Shown piece by piece: positions 22,223 to 33,214 of a stretch of 64,000 nt of DNA (within the stretch, counting starts at the first letter, position 1; each line of letters opens with the position of its first letter). Below the pieces are notes generated by a model, which saw nothing but the letters and a program-made list of their open reading frames with translations, searched no databases and was not told the origin of the DNA. Made by a program: the position numbers and the translations under genes. Origin of the DNA: Diabrotica undecimpunctata (taxonomy: Eukaryota; Arthropoda; Insecta; Coleoptera; Chrysomelidae); contig NC_092804.1 in assembly GCF_040954645.1 (NCBI RefSeq), positions 93,380,862-93,444,861 of the forward strand, in the 5' to 3' direction.

Positions 22223-22291
22223 TGTTACGATAGATGGTGACGTGTCGTATGACTCAGAACGGTAAACATGTTTATTACTAATATGCTTATT
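22223..22291 (+). repeat. Truncated 5' LTR of gypsy element A
   Basis: Identity with the 3' LTR start is nearly complete (one visible substitution) until ATGCTTATT at about 22291. The sequence then switches to gag-like coding, so a deletion removed the rest of the LTR and the leader. Confidence 0.85.
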
Positions 22292-22318
22292 CATTCGAGT
22301 ATTTTCTAGTAAGAAGAT

Positions 22319-22918
22319 CGACGGGTCGACGGGAAAACAAAGTTTCTAAAGAGATTTCTTCTCTGGAAAGCAAAGTTGCTGCCGATAAGTTGGCCTTCGA
22401 AGAAAAGATGAAAGAGATGGAAAGGAAGATGGAGGAAACAGGGACAGCAGAGAGAGGACACAATCCAATTACAATAGAGACAAAAGAAGACGAGACCAAG
22501 TGTAAGTTGGAAACACGACCGAAATTTGAAGGAAGTGGAGGATCTGTTCATGTTAAAGTCCCAACTTTCGACGGAAAATCGTCATGGAATAACTACATGA
22601 AACAGTTCGAATCAGCTGTAAGAGCGAATGGATGGTCTGAAAAAGAAAAGGCTGTAAACCTGACTATCGCTCTTCGAGGAGATGCCTTAGATGTGCTTCA
22701 GACCATAGCCGTAGAAGAGACGGATGATTTCGAACAACTGAAGAAGAGGTTAAACATGCGATATGGCCACGAACATTTGGAGCATGTATATCAGTCGCAG
22801 CTTAAAAACCGAAGACAGAAGAAAGATGAGGCTCTTTAAGAATATGATTTAGATATTGCCAGATTAGTACGATATGCTTATCCAACAGCTCCCGAAGACA
22901 TGATGGAAAAATTGTCCG
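22319..22918 (+). pseudogene. Gag fragment of gypsy element A
   Basis: The frame is open through a Glu/Lys-rich coiled-coil-like region (SLESKVAADKLAFEEKMKE), then the capsid-like retrotransposon gag domain: VKVPTFDGKSSWNNYMKQF, EKEKAVNLTIALRGDALDVL and FEQLKKRLNMRYG. A TAA at about 22837-22839 interrupts it, and gag sequence continues after it (EYDLDIARLVRYAYP, EDMMEKLSV). It then passes by deletion into the RT. No zinc knuckle or protease is present. Gag would form the particle that encloses element RNA. Confidence 0.8.
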
Positions 22919-22920
22919 TT

Positions 22921-24618
22921 CAACAGCCAAAACGATTGTTCAGGAAATGAAGAAAGACGGGGCGATAGAACCTTCTACAAGCCCATGGGTCTCTCCGGTG
23001 GTCCTGGTTAAGAAGAAAGACGGAACAACGAGGTTCTGTGTGGATTACCGTTTGCTGAACAACGTTACCAAGAAAGATAGTTATCCTCTGCCTCGGATCG
23101 ACGATACATTGGACACATTGGCTGGAAGTAAATTGTTTCCTACTTTGGATTTGAAGTCTGGATACTGGCAGGTAGAAATGGACCCAGTAGATAAAGAGAA
23201 GACAGCCTTCACCACAGGATCTGGATTGTGACAATTCAACGTTATGCCATTTGGACTCTGTAATGCTCCTGCGACATTTGAGAGGCTTATGGAAAATGTG
23301 TTGAGAGGGTTATCTTGGAAAACATGCCTGGTTTATCTAGATGACATAATCGTCTTGGGGGAGACATTTGAAGAACATTTGAAGAATTTAGAAAACGTTT
23401 TTAATCGACTTAAAGCTGCCCAATTGATGTTAAACCCCAAGAAGTGCCAGCTATTTCAAGGTAAAGTCAATTATCTGGGTCATATAGTCAGTAAAGAAGG
23501 AGTGGCCGTGGATAAGGGAAAAATTGATTCCATTAAGGAATGGCCAGTACCAACGGACAAACATCAAGTTAGAAGTTTTCTTGGACTATGTACTTACTAC
23601 CGAAGGTTTATTAAGAAGTTTGCAGATATCGCTAAGCCATTAACGCGACTCACAGAGGAAGCAAGAGATTACCGCTGGGATACAGACTGCCAAAATGCCT
23701 TTGAGACCTTGAAAAAGCATTTAATAACAGCACCAATTTTAGGGTATCCATTGCCAGAAGGAGAGTTCATCTTAGATACAGATGCAAGTAATGTGGGAAT
23801 TGGAGGAGTGCTGTCTCAGATCCAAGGAGGACAGGAACGAGTCCTCGGATATTTTAGTGAAGTTCTTTCAAAAACTGAGCGGAATTATTGCGTCACGAAA
23901 AGGGAACTTCTAGCAGTAGTGAAATCAGTAGAGAATTTCTATCAATACCTCTATGGAAGGAAGTTTTTAATCCGAACCGACCATGCAGCCCGTAAGTGGT
24001 TAATGCAGTTTAAGAATCCAGAGGGTCAGATAGCCAGATGGATCGAACGACTCCAAGAATACGATTTCAAGATTGAGCACCGGGCCGGAGTTAGCCACAG
24101 GAATGCTGATTCTCTTTCCAAAAGGCCATGTCCAGCGGAGTGTTCCCACTGCAACAAAACGGAATCCAAGGAAGCAGCAGTGCTAAGAACAACGATGGTC
24201 AACGACGACTGGACGCCTACTAAGATCAGAGAACAAGAAAGAGATCCAGTTATACAGAAAATTCGAAAATGGAAAGAGGAAAACCGTCGACCACCTTGGC
24301 AAGAAATATCAAACCTATGCTCAGTAGTTAAGACGTATTCTGCCCAGTCGGACTCATTTATCGTGGAAGATGGCTTGCTCAAACGAGTCCTGGAAAATGA
24401 TGACGGTTCAGAGAAGAGAAGACAGTTGGTGATCCCAAAGAGCAGAATAGCCGAAGTACTTTGTCAGTTACACGACAGTCCATCAGGAGGGCATTTTGGT
24501 GTAAAGAAAACCCTTCAGCGAATTCGGGAACGGTTTTATTGGATGAACAGTTCCGACGACGTAAAAGACTGGTGTAAGAAATGTACTATTTGTGCTACGA
24601 GTAACGGGCCTTACCGAT
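22921..24618 (+). pseudogene. Pol of gypsy element A: reverse transcriptase, RNase H and integrase zinc finger
   Basis: RT motifs: PSTSPWVSPVVLVKKKDG, FCVDYRLLN, FPTLDLKSGYWQVEM (first Asp), MPFGLCNAPATFERLM and LVYLDDIIVLG (catalytic YLDD). A TGA at 23229-23231 stands where RTs of this type have Trp before QFNVMPFGL. RNase H follows with ILDTDASNVGIGGVLSQ, TKRELLAVV and RTDHAARKWL. The integrase zinc finger (H-H-C-C) is visible in LHDSPSGGHFGVKKTL and CKKCTICATS. A stop follows at 24618-24620. The RT/RH block itself is long and well preserved. Confidence 0.9.
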
Positions 24619-25990
24619 AAGTTGATCCAAGAATATATCAGCCGATTTGGAGTGCCTTTGGAGATCCATAGTGACTAAGGCAGGAACTTCGAAAGCGATC
24701 TATTCCAAGGAATATGTGATAGACTAGGCATGAAGAAAACAAGAACTAGCGCGTATCATCCGCAATCGGATGGTATGGTAGAACGAATGAATAGGACAGT
24801 TGGCAAGTATTTGACAAAGATGGTGTCCGATCATCAGCAAGACTGGGACCAATACCTTCCGTTCTTCACAATGGCCTACAGATCTGCTGTTAACGAATCA
24901 ACAGGCCAGATACCAGCCAAAGTCCTATTCGGACGCGAAATGCGACTACCTTGTGATCTAGAGTTTGGGTGTCGACCTGGAGAAGATGTAGCAGGTAAAG
25001 ATTATGTGATCGAATTACGAAGAAGAATGGACGATGTACATGAGTTGGTCCGTTCCCACCTTCAGATCGTTAGCGACCGAATGAAGAAACGGTACGATAC
25101 ACAAGCCGAAAAGGATTGCTTTAAGAAGAACGACAAAGTCTGGCTCTATAATCCCAAGAAGCGAAAAGGTTGTTCTCCCAAATTGCAGCAGTTTTGGGAA
25201 GGCCCATACTTAATTATGGAGAAGATCAACGATGTCATCTACCGAATAAGCAAGATTCCGAGGGGAAAGCCGATGATAGTACACCATAACCGGCTGGCGT
25301 CTTTCGAAGGTGACCACGACGTAGATGAAGAAGTGGAAGTAAACCAAGTCCAAGATGTGTCTGACCTCACGTTTGAGGAATTCATAGGTGCCTATGGAGG
25401 TACCGGTAAAGCAAGACATGGTGTTACTACTGAAGAAAGGCAAGATCTACTCGCTCTCCCCGATGACTACTCGCTGGCCCTTACCATCCCGGCCAGTATC
25501 AAAGACGCACCAGGGTTGGCATCCGTCTTTCGAAGGAAGTTCTGTCGAGTTGCAGAACTTCAATGTCAAGTGCCAGCTCCTGGGAAAGCCTTGAAACTCC
25601 AAGAAATGTCACGTTACCTTTTCTACCTGGTAACAAAAGACATTGCCCGTGACCAACCTACCTACCGAGATGAATGGGAAGCCTTACTTCAATTGAGAGA
25701 GCACGTACGACGTGCAACAGTTAGCCATGCCAAAGTTAGAGTGCCGCCAATTAGATTGGAGGGTTATCCGAAGTATGGTGGAGGAGATATTTAAAGACAC
25801 CGAAGTCCAGGTGTTAGTCTGTTGCAATCCGCATAGTTACTGGTGCGGAGAGAAAACCGTCCCTTGTCATTTTTATACAACTGGAAGTTGTAAAAGAGGA
25901 TCCAGTTGCCGATACCTGCATACCGTTCCAGTTCCGACAAGGTTCCAGGAGGAAACCTCTTTTAAGAGGGGGGCAATGTTACGATAGATG
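24619..25990 (+). pseudogene. Integrase C-terminal half with macro domain and CCCH zinc finger (gypsy element A)
   Basis: Integrase resumes after a deletion with LIQEYISRFGVPLEIHSD (second Asp), a TAA, and then HPQSDGMVERMNRT (Glu). The first Asp is missing. After VWLYNPKKRKG and FWEGPYLIMEKIND come an acidic linker and then an extension. The macro-like part (25417-25825) contains HGVTTEERQDLLALPDDYSL, PGLASVFRRKFCRVAEL, YLFYLVTKDIARDQPTYR and, after a frameshift at about 25715-25735, LAMPKLECRQLDWRVIRSM and VQVLVCC. The CCCH finger (25865-25921) is C-x7-C-x5-C-x3-H. Homologous to 63.0-64.0 kb. The macro assignment rests on pattern similarity to TARG1/OARD1. Confidence 0.8.
25964..25976 (+). 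promoter_or_regulatory. Polypurine tract of gypsy element A
   Basis: AAGAGGGGGGCAA lies immediately before the 3' LTR, at the expected plus-strand priming position. Confidence 0.8.
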
Positions 25991-26355
25991 GTGACGTGTC
26001 ATATGACTCAGAACGGTAAACATGTTTATTACTAATATGCTTATTAGTATGGCGTGACCTTAGTAGAAAACCAGTATGGCGTGACCTTCTAGATTTTTTC
26101 GCCAAGGGTCAGGTCGACATCCTTCGACGAGATTCTAGTTAACGGTGCTTTTTATATAAATACGAAAGTTTTTAAAGAACAGTTGGTTAATATCTGAAGA
26201 TCGCGCGCCGCTTTTAAATTGTACGCACGAATTATAATAAATTGTATAATTCAGATAAGTTATTTAATAAAGACTTTAATAAATTTATAAGTGTTATAAA
26301 TAGTACCTTTTAATAACTAAATAATAGATAAATTAGAATTATTAAAAATATTACA
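25977..26355 (+). repeat. 3' LTR of gypsy element A
   Basis: Begins TGTTACGATAG and ends ...AATATTACA, followed by ATATAG. A TATA-like element (TTTATATAAA, about 26151) and AATAAA signals (about 26266) fit a U3-R-U5 order. Length is about 379 bp. The right end is set by the TG...CA rule and the ATAT flank and could be off by a few bases. Confidence 0.75.
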
Positions 26356-26975
26356 ATATAGTTTAAGTTTATGGTCGCTATGGTAAAATTTAACAGGATA
26401 TCTAACACAGATATAAAATCATGTTTTCAGCGAATAGACCAAGATAACAATCATTTCCCCTTGGTCTCCCCTCCATATTTCTCATAGACGCCCATTGCCC
26501 ATTAGTGAGACGATTAGTTCCGATCAGAGATATTTTACATATCTCTGGTTTCGATCCAGCTATACCTAAGGAACTAGAGGTGGGTCGTTGACATTTTTAT
26601 TGGAACCGTTTTTCGGAAACTAGTAACTAGTTGATTGTTTAACAGTGGTTTCAAATAAGCGAGTACACAAACAAACATATTGGCTATTATCGTTTATGTG
26701 TATAAGAATTGAATTGAAAGAAACTAACGAAGGATATATTTATTATAACTTGAAAAATAAATTAAACAATACAAATAGTAAATAGTACTTACATTTACAT
26801 TACACATTAAAAAATCGCGAATCGTCTAAATTGACATTTAAAAACATAAGTTTTTCCACTTTTCTTGTTAACCGTGTTCTTCTTTTATTTAAAATTAAAC
26901 CAGATTTTGAACATGTGTTCACAAGGAACAGATTTTGTTACAATACTACAATATTTTATGAATATAGTGGTTAAG

Positions 26976-27309
26976 TTAAGATATACATGGCGATGGTTTT
27001 TCCACTACTGTAATGGACAGTTCCAATCTCCGTTCGAAATTTTTTGTGCGTAATATATCATCAGACAAATACATGTCGACTTCTTTTATATCTCTCGATA
27101 CAGGTGTATGTTTAGATGAGTCATGTCCAATTAATTCATCAAAAATACACCATGCACTTAAGTCATCTTTATCGGTTTCTTTTTCTTGTAATGGTTGATT
27201 TTCAATAGTACAACCTTCTTGTTCTTTAATTATAGAAGTAACCAGCTTCTTAACTCTTTCTTTTGTTTTTTTACCTTCATTTTTATCAGAAAATCCCTGC
27301 ATTTTAAAT
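26976..27309 (-). pseudogene. Inverted copy of hAT transposase C-terminal part
   Basis: The minus strand is open for 108 codons: GFSDKNEGKKTKERVKKL, SIIKEQEGCTIENQPL, CIFDELIGHDSSKH, PVSRDIKEVDMYLSDDIL. This corresponds to the start of the hAT C-terminal dimerisation region. The equivalent plus-strand piece in the right arm (28946-29170) is more decayed, so the inverted copy preserves a better version of the same exon. Confidence 0.7.
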
Positions 27310-27738
27310 CATTATTTGTCATTTACGAATCTACGGTTTCTCACTGGTAAGCCAACTAGTTGATGGTTGATTCAAAAAAACTACGTTTTGTGTAGACGTA
27401 AACAGAGGAGCAACGAACACTTTACGTCGACGAGGACGATTAGTTGATCTGAGAGACTACTACAAAACTAAAAATAACATGCGACTCTTTCAAGACAGTG
27501 GACAGTCGGGCTATCGGTTGACGTTGAAAATAAAATAACTAGGTATTCTAATAATGAATGAGTTTCGATTTTCGATTGATCTGCATTTTCGATTTCAAAT
27601 CTTTATTGATAGTTCGTCAAAGGATTTATTTATTGTAAATATTCAATTAAGAATTCTTTTTCTTAGTCAAAATTATTGACCTAGTATAATAATAATTTTA
27701 TCTTTAAAAAATGCATATTTGTAGAAGATGCAGCTTTT

Positions 27739-28945
27739 ATGGTTCTATTTCTCAATATTGCAATGATTGAAACTTCTCCTGACGCATTTCTGTCCGTTTC
27801 GACTACTTCTACTACAAGTACTGACATACTGCCACCGCCACCCATGCGTCAAAAGGTGTTGGATACTTCCATTAATAAAAATATTAGTTTAGAACAAAAG
27901 AAACAAATAGATATGGGTTTACTAAACCTATGCAAAGACTCGTTTCATCCGTTTTTCATAGTTGAAGAACGAGCTCTTAAAAAGTTTGAGGGTGGATTCC
28001 TGGATATAAACCGCCAACAAGAAAAACTTTGTCAGGTTCATTACTTCAGGAATGTTATATCAAAACTGAGCAAATTATTAGATCACAAGTTGTTAAAGAA
28101 GTAGAAAATATCTGTATTACTACTGACCTCTGGACATCTGGAGTAACTGAGAGTTACATCGCATTAACAGGATATTATTTAACGGAAAATTTAGCATTTA
28201 AAACGGTTTTATTAGGCTGCTGCCATTTTTCTGGAAGCCATAATTCAGAAAACATCGCTTTTGAATTTAGTGAAATTATTAATCAGTGGGGTCTAAAACG
28301 AAAAGTAAATTTTGCACTAACTGATAATGCCTCAAATATGGTCAAAGCTATTAAAGATGTTTTGGAATGATTGTTTTGCTCATACGTTAAATTTATTGGT
28401 GGAAGATGCACTTAAATGCTTTCGTGTACAAATAGATAAAATAAAAAGTCTTTTTTTTCGACATTTCGGCAAAAAACACATTTCAAAAAAAGTACCTTAT
28501 CTTCAGAAAGGCTTTTAAAGTATCAATTACAACATAACAAAGTTTTCAAACGGCCAATCCAAGACGTGGAAACTAGGTAGAACTTCACCTATTACATGTT
28601 AAAAAGAATGACCGAGTTAGAAGAGACAATCCGTTCCACATTGGTATTAGTTAATACAGACTTGGACCAAATCTAAATAATGAAGACTGGATTATTTGTT
28701 CTCAACTTTCCCAAATTTTAAGGCCTTTTAAAGAAATAACAAGTACAATGAGTGGCCAAAAATACTTGAAGGGTAGTTCAGTGATTGTTATGGTACGCTG
28801 CCTGCAAGAATCTTGCAATAAAATTTTAGAAAACGGTAACCTTACATCTATAGTATCCGACGTAGTACAATTAATAATATCGGGTTCAGCAAAAAGATTT
28901 AGAGGGATAGAACAGAGTGGCACATTGTCATTATGAACATTTATG
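27739..28945 (+). pseudogene. hAT transposase remnant
   Basis: Block 1: QKVLDTSINKNISLEQKKQ and LLNLCKDSFHPFFIVEE. Block 2 (frameshifted): CITTDLWTSGVTESYIALTG with the first Asp, and NFALTDNASNMVKAIKDVL with the second. Block 3: CFAHTLNLLVEDALK. Block 4 (about 28700-28945): CSQLSQILRPFKEITSTMSG and ISGSAKRFRGIEQSGTLS. No BED zinc finger is found upstream. The WNST-type region near 28570 is corrupted. At least three frame changes and several stops mean no active protein. Confidence 0.8.
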
Positions 28946-29595
28946 GATTCACGATTTAAAGTGCAGTGATTCTCTGATAAAAATGAAGCTAAAAAAAAAC
29001 AAAAGAAACAGTTAAGAAGCTGGTTACTTCTATAATTAAAGAACAAGAAGATTGTACTATTGAAAATCAACCAGTACAAGAAAAAGAAACCGATAAAGAT
29101 GACTTAAGTCCATGGTGAAATTAATTGGACATGACTCATCTAAACGTACACCTGTATCGAGAGTCCATTACAATGGTGGAAAAACCATGGCCATGTGTAT
29201 CCTAACTTAACCACTATATTCATAAAATATTGTAAGTGTGAACATATGTTCAAAATCTGGTTTAATTTTAAATAAAACAAGAACACGGTTAACAAGAAGT
29301 AAAGTGGAAAAAATTATGTTTTTAAATGTCAATTTAGACGATTTGCGATTTAATAATAACGTGCAATGTAAATGTAAGTACGATTTACTATTTTGTTTAG
29401 TTTATTTTTCAAGTTATAATAAATATATCCTTCATTAGTTTCTTTTCTTCAATAAATATACACATAAACGATAATAGCCATTATGTTTGTTTATGTAGGT
29501 ACTCTCTTACTTGAAACTACTGTTAAACAATCATAGTTATTGTTCACGAAAATCGATTAAGTTGCGTTAACGATAAAAATGTCAACGACCCACCT

Positions 29596-30153
29596 GTACT
29601 CGTTACCACTGTCCCTACTTTCGGTGTTTTGACGACGCAAGACGAGATGTTGCCAAATAATTTTGTATGAAGGTTTTTTATTGTGGCGTCATAATGCAGT
29701 TTATTTTTATTGGGAATAAGGCACAATGTGACTTTAAAAGAAGCTTATTTTGATGTTTAGATTTTTAATTCGGAAATCGTACTTAAAATACGAAACATTA
29801 TTAAATTTTATTTATATAAAACGATCTCCGAAGTGGAAATCAAAATGTTATATTACACTTATTGTAAAGTACAATTGTGGCATATTCTCAATAAAAAAAC
29901 AGTAAGCTGCCATTTAAATCCATTTCGCCCAAATTTGATTTTGATTATCTTAGAAAGTTGTTCAAATGCTAAAAAGACAACAGGTCAAATAAAACCAATA
30001 ATTTTGGCAACGTTGAACTTTCCCTTTTTTATTATTTCCACTGATGCATTTTCGGTGATATAAAGGGCGGATCTAATATACATCTCTCTTTTTAAACAGG
30101 CGTCTCCCACTCCATCTCACCTAAGGTCAATACCGACCAAACTTTTACCTATA

Positions 30154-30158
<5 letters not shown>
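29596..30158. other. Stretch without recognised genes
   Basis: AT-rich, no assignable coding or repeat border. Confidence 0.3.

Positions 30159-30210
<52 letters not shown>
30159..30210. repeat. (TA)n microsatellite
   Basis: About 26 TA units. Confidence 0.95.
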
Positions 30211-30217
<7 letters not shown>

Positions 30218-30699
30218 CTATCATTTTCGCATCGATACATTATGCTTTTACCATCAATTTAGCATCGTCTTGCAAAGTAGCATCTGTATATCGACGCTAC
30301 TTTACAAGACCTTAATAACTTTTTTCCTGTACTTGTTGCAAGAATTTTAACCATCTCATTGATTAGAGTGTTGATACCGTGTTGATATTTTAAAATATCG
30401 GCTTTCTCTTTTTATCCCTTACTGAGCTATACAAGTTTATTCCAGAAAATGTTTGAGTCTAAAATGATGGTACAGTGAAAATATTATATATATTTAGTTC
30501 AGGGTTTTACCGTTTACTCGCTGCCATTATATACATGAAAATGTATATCCCACTTTCATTATCAATCATTTTAGCATCAGAAATTTGGCATCGCTGTTGA
30601 ATATAATATTACCCACAATGAAATAGTAAATTTAAGAATATATATATATTCTTTTCATCCACAAATCATTCTGGCATCATGGTTGGTTAAAAGTAACGG
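30211..30699. other. Stretch without genes; short hairpin
   Basis: No coding. TCTTGCAAAGTAGC and GCTACTTTACAAGA (about 30268-30310) form an imperfect hairpin. TTAGCATC/TGGCATC motifs recur at irregular spacing. Confidence 0.35.
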
Positions 30700-31940
30700 G
30701 TTATGATATATTGCAACTACCTATTGTATCTTCGCTCCAATTGGTCCAGTCGCGACCTACAGCCCCTCAAATGATAGGATTTAACCAATAAAATACAATA
30801 AGACAGAAAAATCAAATATAGCAGCATGTCAAAAAGGCCTTAATTATATATCTTCGTTTCTATAAGTCCAATCGTGACGTACAGTATCTCAAATGACAGG
30901 ATTTAACGAATTTAAAACAATGAAATAAAAAAATTAAATACAGCAACATGTCAAAAGGGCCGTAGTCACGTATCTTCGGTCCTATTAGTCCAATCGTGAC
31001 GTATAGTACCTCTAATGATAGGATTTAACATAGAGAATACAATGGGATACAAAAATCAAATACAGAACAATGTCAAAAGGGCCTTAGTTGTGTATCTTTA
31101 GTTCTATTAGTCCAATCATGACGTACAGTACCTCAAATGAAAGGATTTAACAAATAAAATACAATGAGGTATAAAAATTAAATAAAGTAGCATGTCAAAA
31201 TGGCCTTAGTTATGTATCTTCGGTCCTATTAGTCCAATCGTGACGTACGATACCTCAAATGATAGAATTTAACTAATAGAATACAATGAGATAGAAATCA
31301 AATACAGAAAAATGTTAAAAGGGCCTTAGTTACGTATCTTCGTTTTTAGTAGCCCAATCGTGACGTACAGTACCTCAAATGATAGGATTTAACCAATCGA
31401 ATACAATAAGATAGAAAAATAAAATACATCAGCTTATCAAAAGGGCCTTAGTTATGTATCTGCGGTCCTATTAGTCCAATCGTGACGTTTCGTACCTCAA
31501 ATGATAGAATTAAACTAATAGAATACAATGAGATACAAAAATTAAATAGAGTAGCCTGGCAAAAGGGCCTTAGTTATGTATCTGCGGTCCTATTAGTCCA
31601 ATCGTGACGTACAGTACCTCAAATGGTAACATTTAACCAATAGAATACTACGACGTAGAAATCAAATACATCAACACGTCAAAAGGACCTTAGGTATATA
31701 TCTTTGCTCCTATATATGTTATGTCAAAAGAGCCTTAGTTGCGTATCTCGGGTCCTATAGGTCTAATCAGGATATATGGAGCCTAAAATGATAGGATTTA
31801 ACGAAGATAATACGATAGTGGAGAGAAATTCAACATGGCTGCATCTAATAACACCTTAAACTGGCAGCAATAAAACGAATTTACGCACAGAGGTATGTGG
31901 CATATTACGTGACAGGATTTAGCGAATACCATACGATTAC
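30700..31940. repeat. Satellite-like tandem array, about 122-bp unit
   Basis: The phrase CTATTAGTCCAATCGTGACG recurs at about 30742, 30864, 30987, 31108, 31229, 31349, 31471 and 31593, followed by a partly deleted unit and a diverged one at about 31760. Spacing is 120-123 bp. Each unit also has ATGATAGGATTTAAC and GTCAAAAGGGCCTTAGTTA. Units differ by about 10-20%, so the array is not freshly amplified. A lone diverged piece (ATAGGATTTAACAAATAAAA) lies at about 32406. Confidence 0.9.
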
Positions 31941-32004
31941 GTCATACATCTCTTTGCATACGTCCACTTTTAGTTAACTACTTAGTATGTATTCAGTACT
32001 TAAC

Positions 32005-32345
32005 TTTACGGTGTTGAGGCATGGACTCTTAAACAGAAGAATGTTACAAATCTTGAAAGCTTTGAGATGTGGTGCTACTGCCGTATACTAAAAATAAGTT
32101 GAGTGGATAAAATTACAAATGAAGGGGTAATACGTAGAATACATAACGATCCAGAAGTTATACTGAATATAAAAAAGAGAAAACTTAAACACTTTGGGCA
32201 CCTGATGAGTTAGTGATGAGTGAATTATTCAAAACAGCAGTAAATAAAATTAGAATCGCCCTAATGATATCCAATCTCCGATAGGAGAGGCACTCAAAGA
32301 AGAAAATATGAAAGACTCGAAAAATCTCCAACGTTCACTGTTAAA
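32005..32345 (+). pseudogene. RTE-like LINE C-terminal fragment
   Basis: Plus strand: YGVEAWTLKQKNVTNLESF, MWCYCRILKIS, and KKRKLKHFGHLM, with stops between. This is the post-RT region common to the RTE-like elements here. It is strongly 5'-truncated. Confidence 0.6.
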
Positions 32346-32879
32346 CATATTCCTCCCGTTCACTGCACACATTTACTGCTCCTTGACGCTGTGATGAGAA
32401 TGAGATAGGATTTAACAAATAAAATGATAGAAAACTAAACAAGACAGTGTGTCAAACGTGGAATGCGTCGTAGAACGTGAAATAGCGTCAAATTATATGA
32501 TGGCCATAGACGTTTCTTTAATACCCAGCAAACGACTCGCTTTGTAAAGTTACATAGGCGGGATCTGTGCGAGAAAAAGTCGATCATTCGTTTTATAATC
32601 CAAAGGGGACCATAAAATATTCAACGTTAAAATGTGACATAATGTAACGTTATGACAAATCTTTTTTCTCCCGCACGGGTGCATGCCTGTGTACCTATGC
32701 AAGGGGAGTCGTGCATAACCTTTAAGTTGATCGTAATACATAACTGCAACAACAAGTATGTTGACGGTTTGGGTTAGTATATACAGTGCATTCCGTACGT
32801 ATTTTAAACATGATTAGGAAATTGTTGACTGGAGGCTATTAAAGAAGTTCTTAAAATTTTTGCGGGTCACCCCCTTTTC
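32346..32879. other. Stretch without recognised genes
   Basis: Includes the isolated satellite-like piece at about 32406; otherwise nothing assignable. Confidence 0.3.
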
Positions 32880-33050
32880 TATAAATGGAGTGAATATTGT
32901 TATCCGTTTAATTTTTTCCCCAGTTGAATAATTCCTGCTGGTATTTGGTCTAAGCTTACTTCTTTTCCCCATTTAAGCTGTTTCATAGCTAATTCTACTT
33001 CCTCTTTATAGTACCCTGTTCACCTGGCAATTTCGGACTATTTCATCTCT
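32880..33050 (-). pseudogene. LINE RT-upstream fragment
   Basis: The minus strand reads EEVELAMKQLKWGKEVSLDQIP then AGII, the conserved motif just before the RT fingers (usually KxGKAPGxDxIPAE). Only this short piece is left. Confidence 0.5.
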
Positions 33051-33214
33051 TATAACATAAAACAGTTGTTTCAGATATCTTTATCGCGTTTCCTTTTTTT
33101 ATGCATGAATATGCTGCCGTTTTCATCTTTTACTATTTCATATGGAGCTACACGATTAACAATTCCAAATCAAGAAAACACAAGTAACACTCCGAATTAA
33201 ATTATACAACTAAT

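Larger units (their letters stand above)
22223..26355 (+). mobile_element. Gypsy element A (LTR retrotransposon with macro/CCCH extension), internally deleted
   Basis: LTR starts (TGTTACGATAGATGGTGACG) occur at 22223 and 25977. Between them lie gag, RT/RNase H, integrase and a macro-domain/zinc-finger extension. The 5' LTR is cut to about 69 bp, the primer-binding site and gag start are lost, the protease is deleted and part of the integrase core is missing. The 3' LTR looks complete. A polypurine tract (AAGAGGGGGGCAA) precedes the 3' LTR. Both flanks are ATAT, consistent with insertion into the (TA)n tract. It cannot transpose by itself. Confidence 0.9.
26578..29595 (+). mobile_element. hAT transposon with an inverted duplication of its 3' end (foldback-like)
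   Basis: Outer ends AGGTGGGTCGTTGACATTTTT (26578) and its complement ending at 29595 are the same terminus in opposite directions. The similarity runs far beyond a TIR: 26578-27309 matches the reverse complement of 28946-29595, apart from about 60 bp lost from the right arm. Between them is the hAT transposase remnant (plus strand). The duplicated arm contains the C-terminal coding region, so the 3' third of the transposon exists twice, head to head. Flanking 8-bp sequences differ, so no TSD is seen. Confidence 0.8.

Noticed and set aside
22287..22551. Minus-strand small membrane-like proteins opposite gag
   Set aside because: Antisense of the Glu/Lys-rich gag coding region gives Phe/Ser/Leu-rich artefacts.
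30156..30350. Plus-strand open frame starting in Tyr-Ile repeats
   Set aside because: Again a (TA)n translation, with no motif after it.
30700..31940. A CRISPR array
   Set aside because: Eukaryotic context, whole-unit repetition with no unique spacers, and unit-to-unit divergence: it is a tandem satellite.
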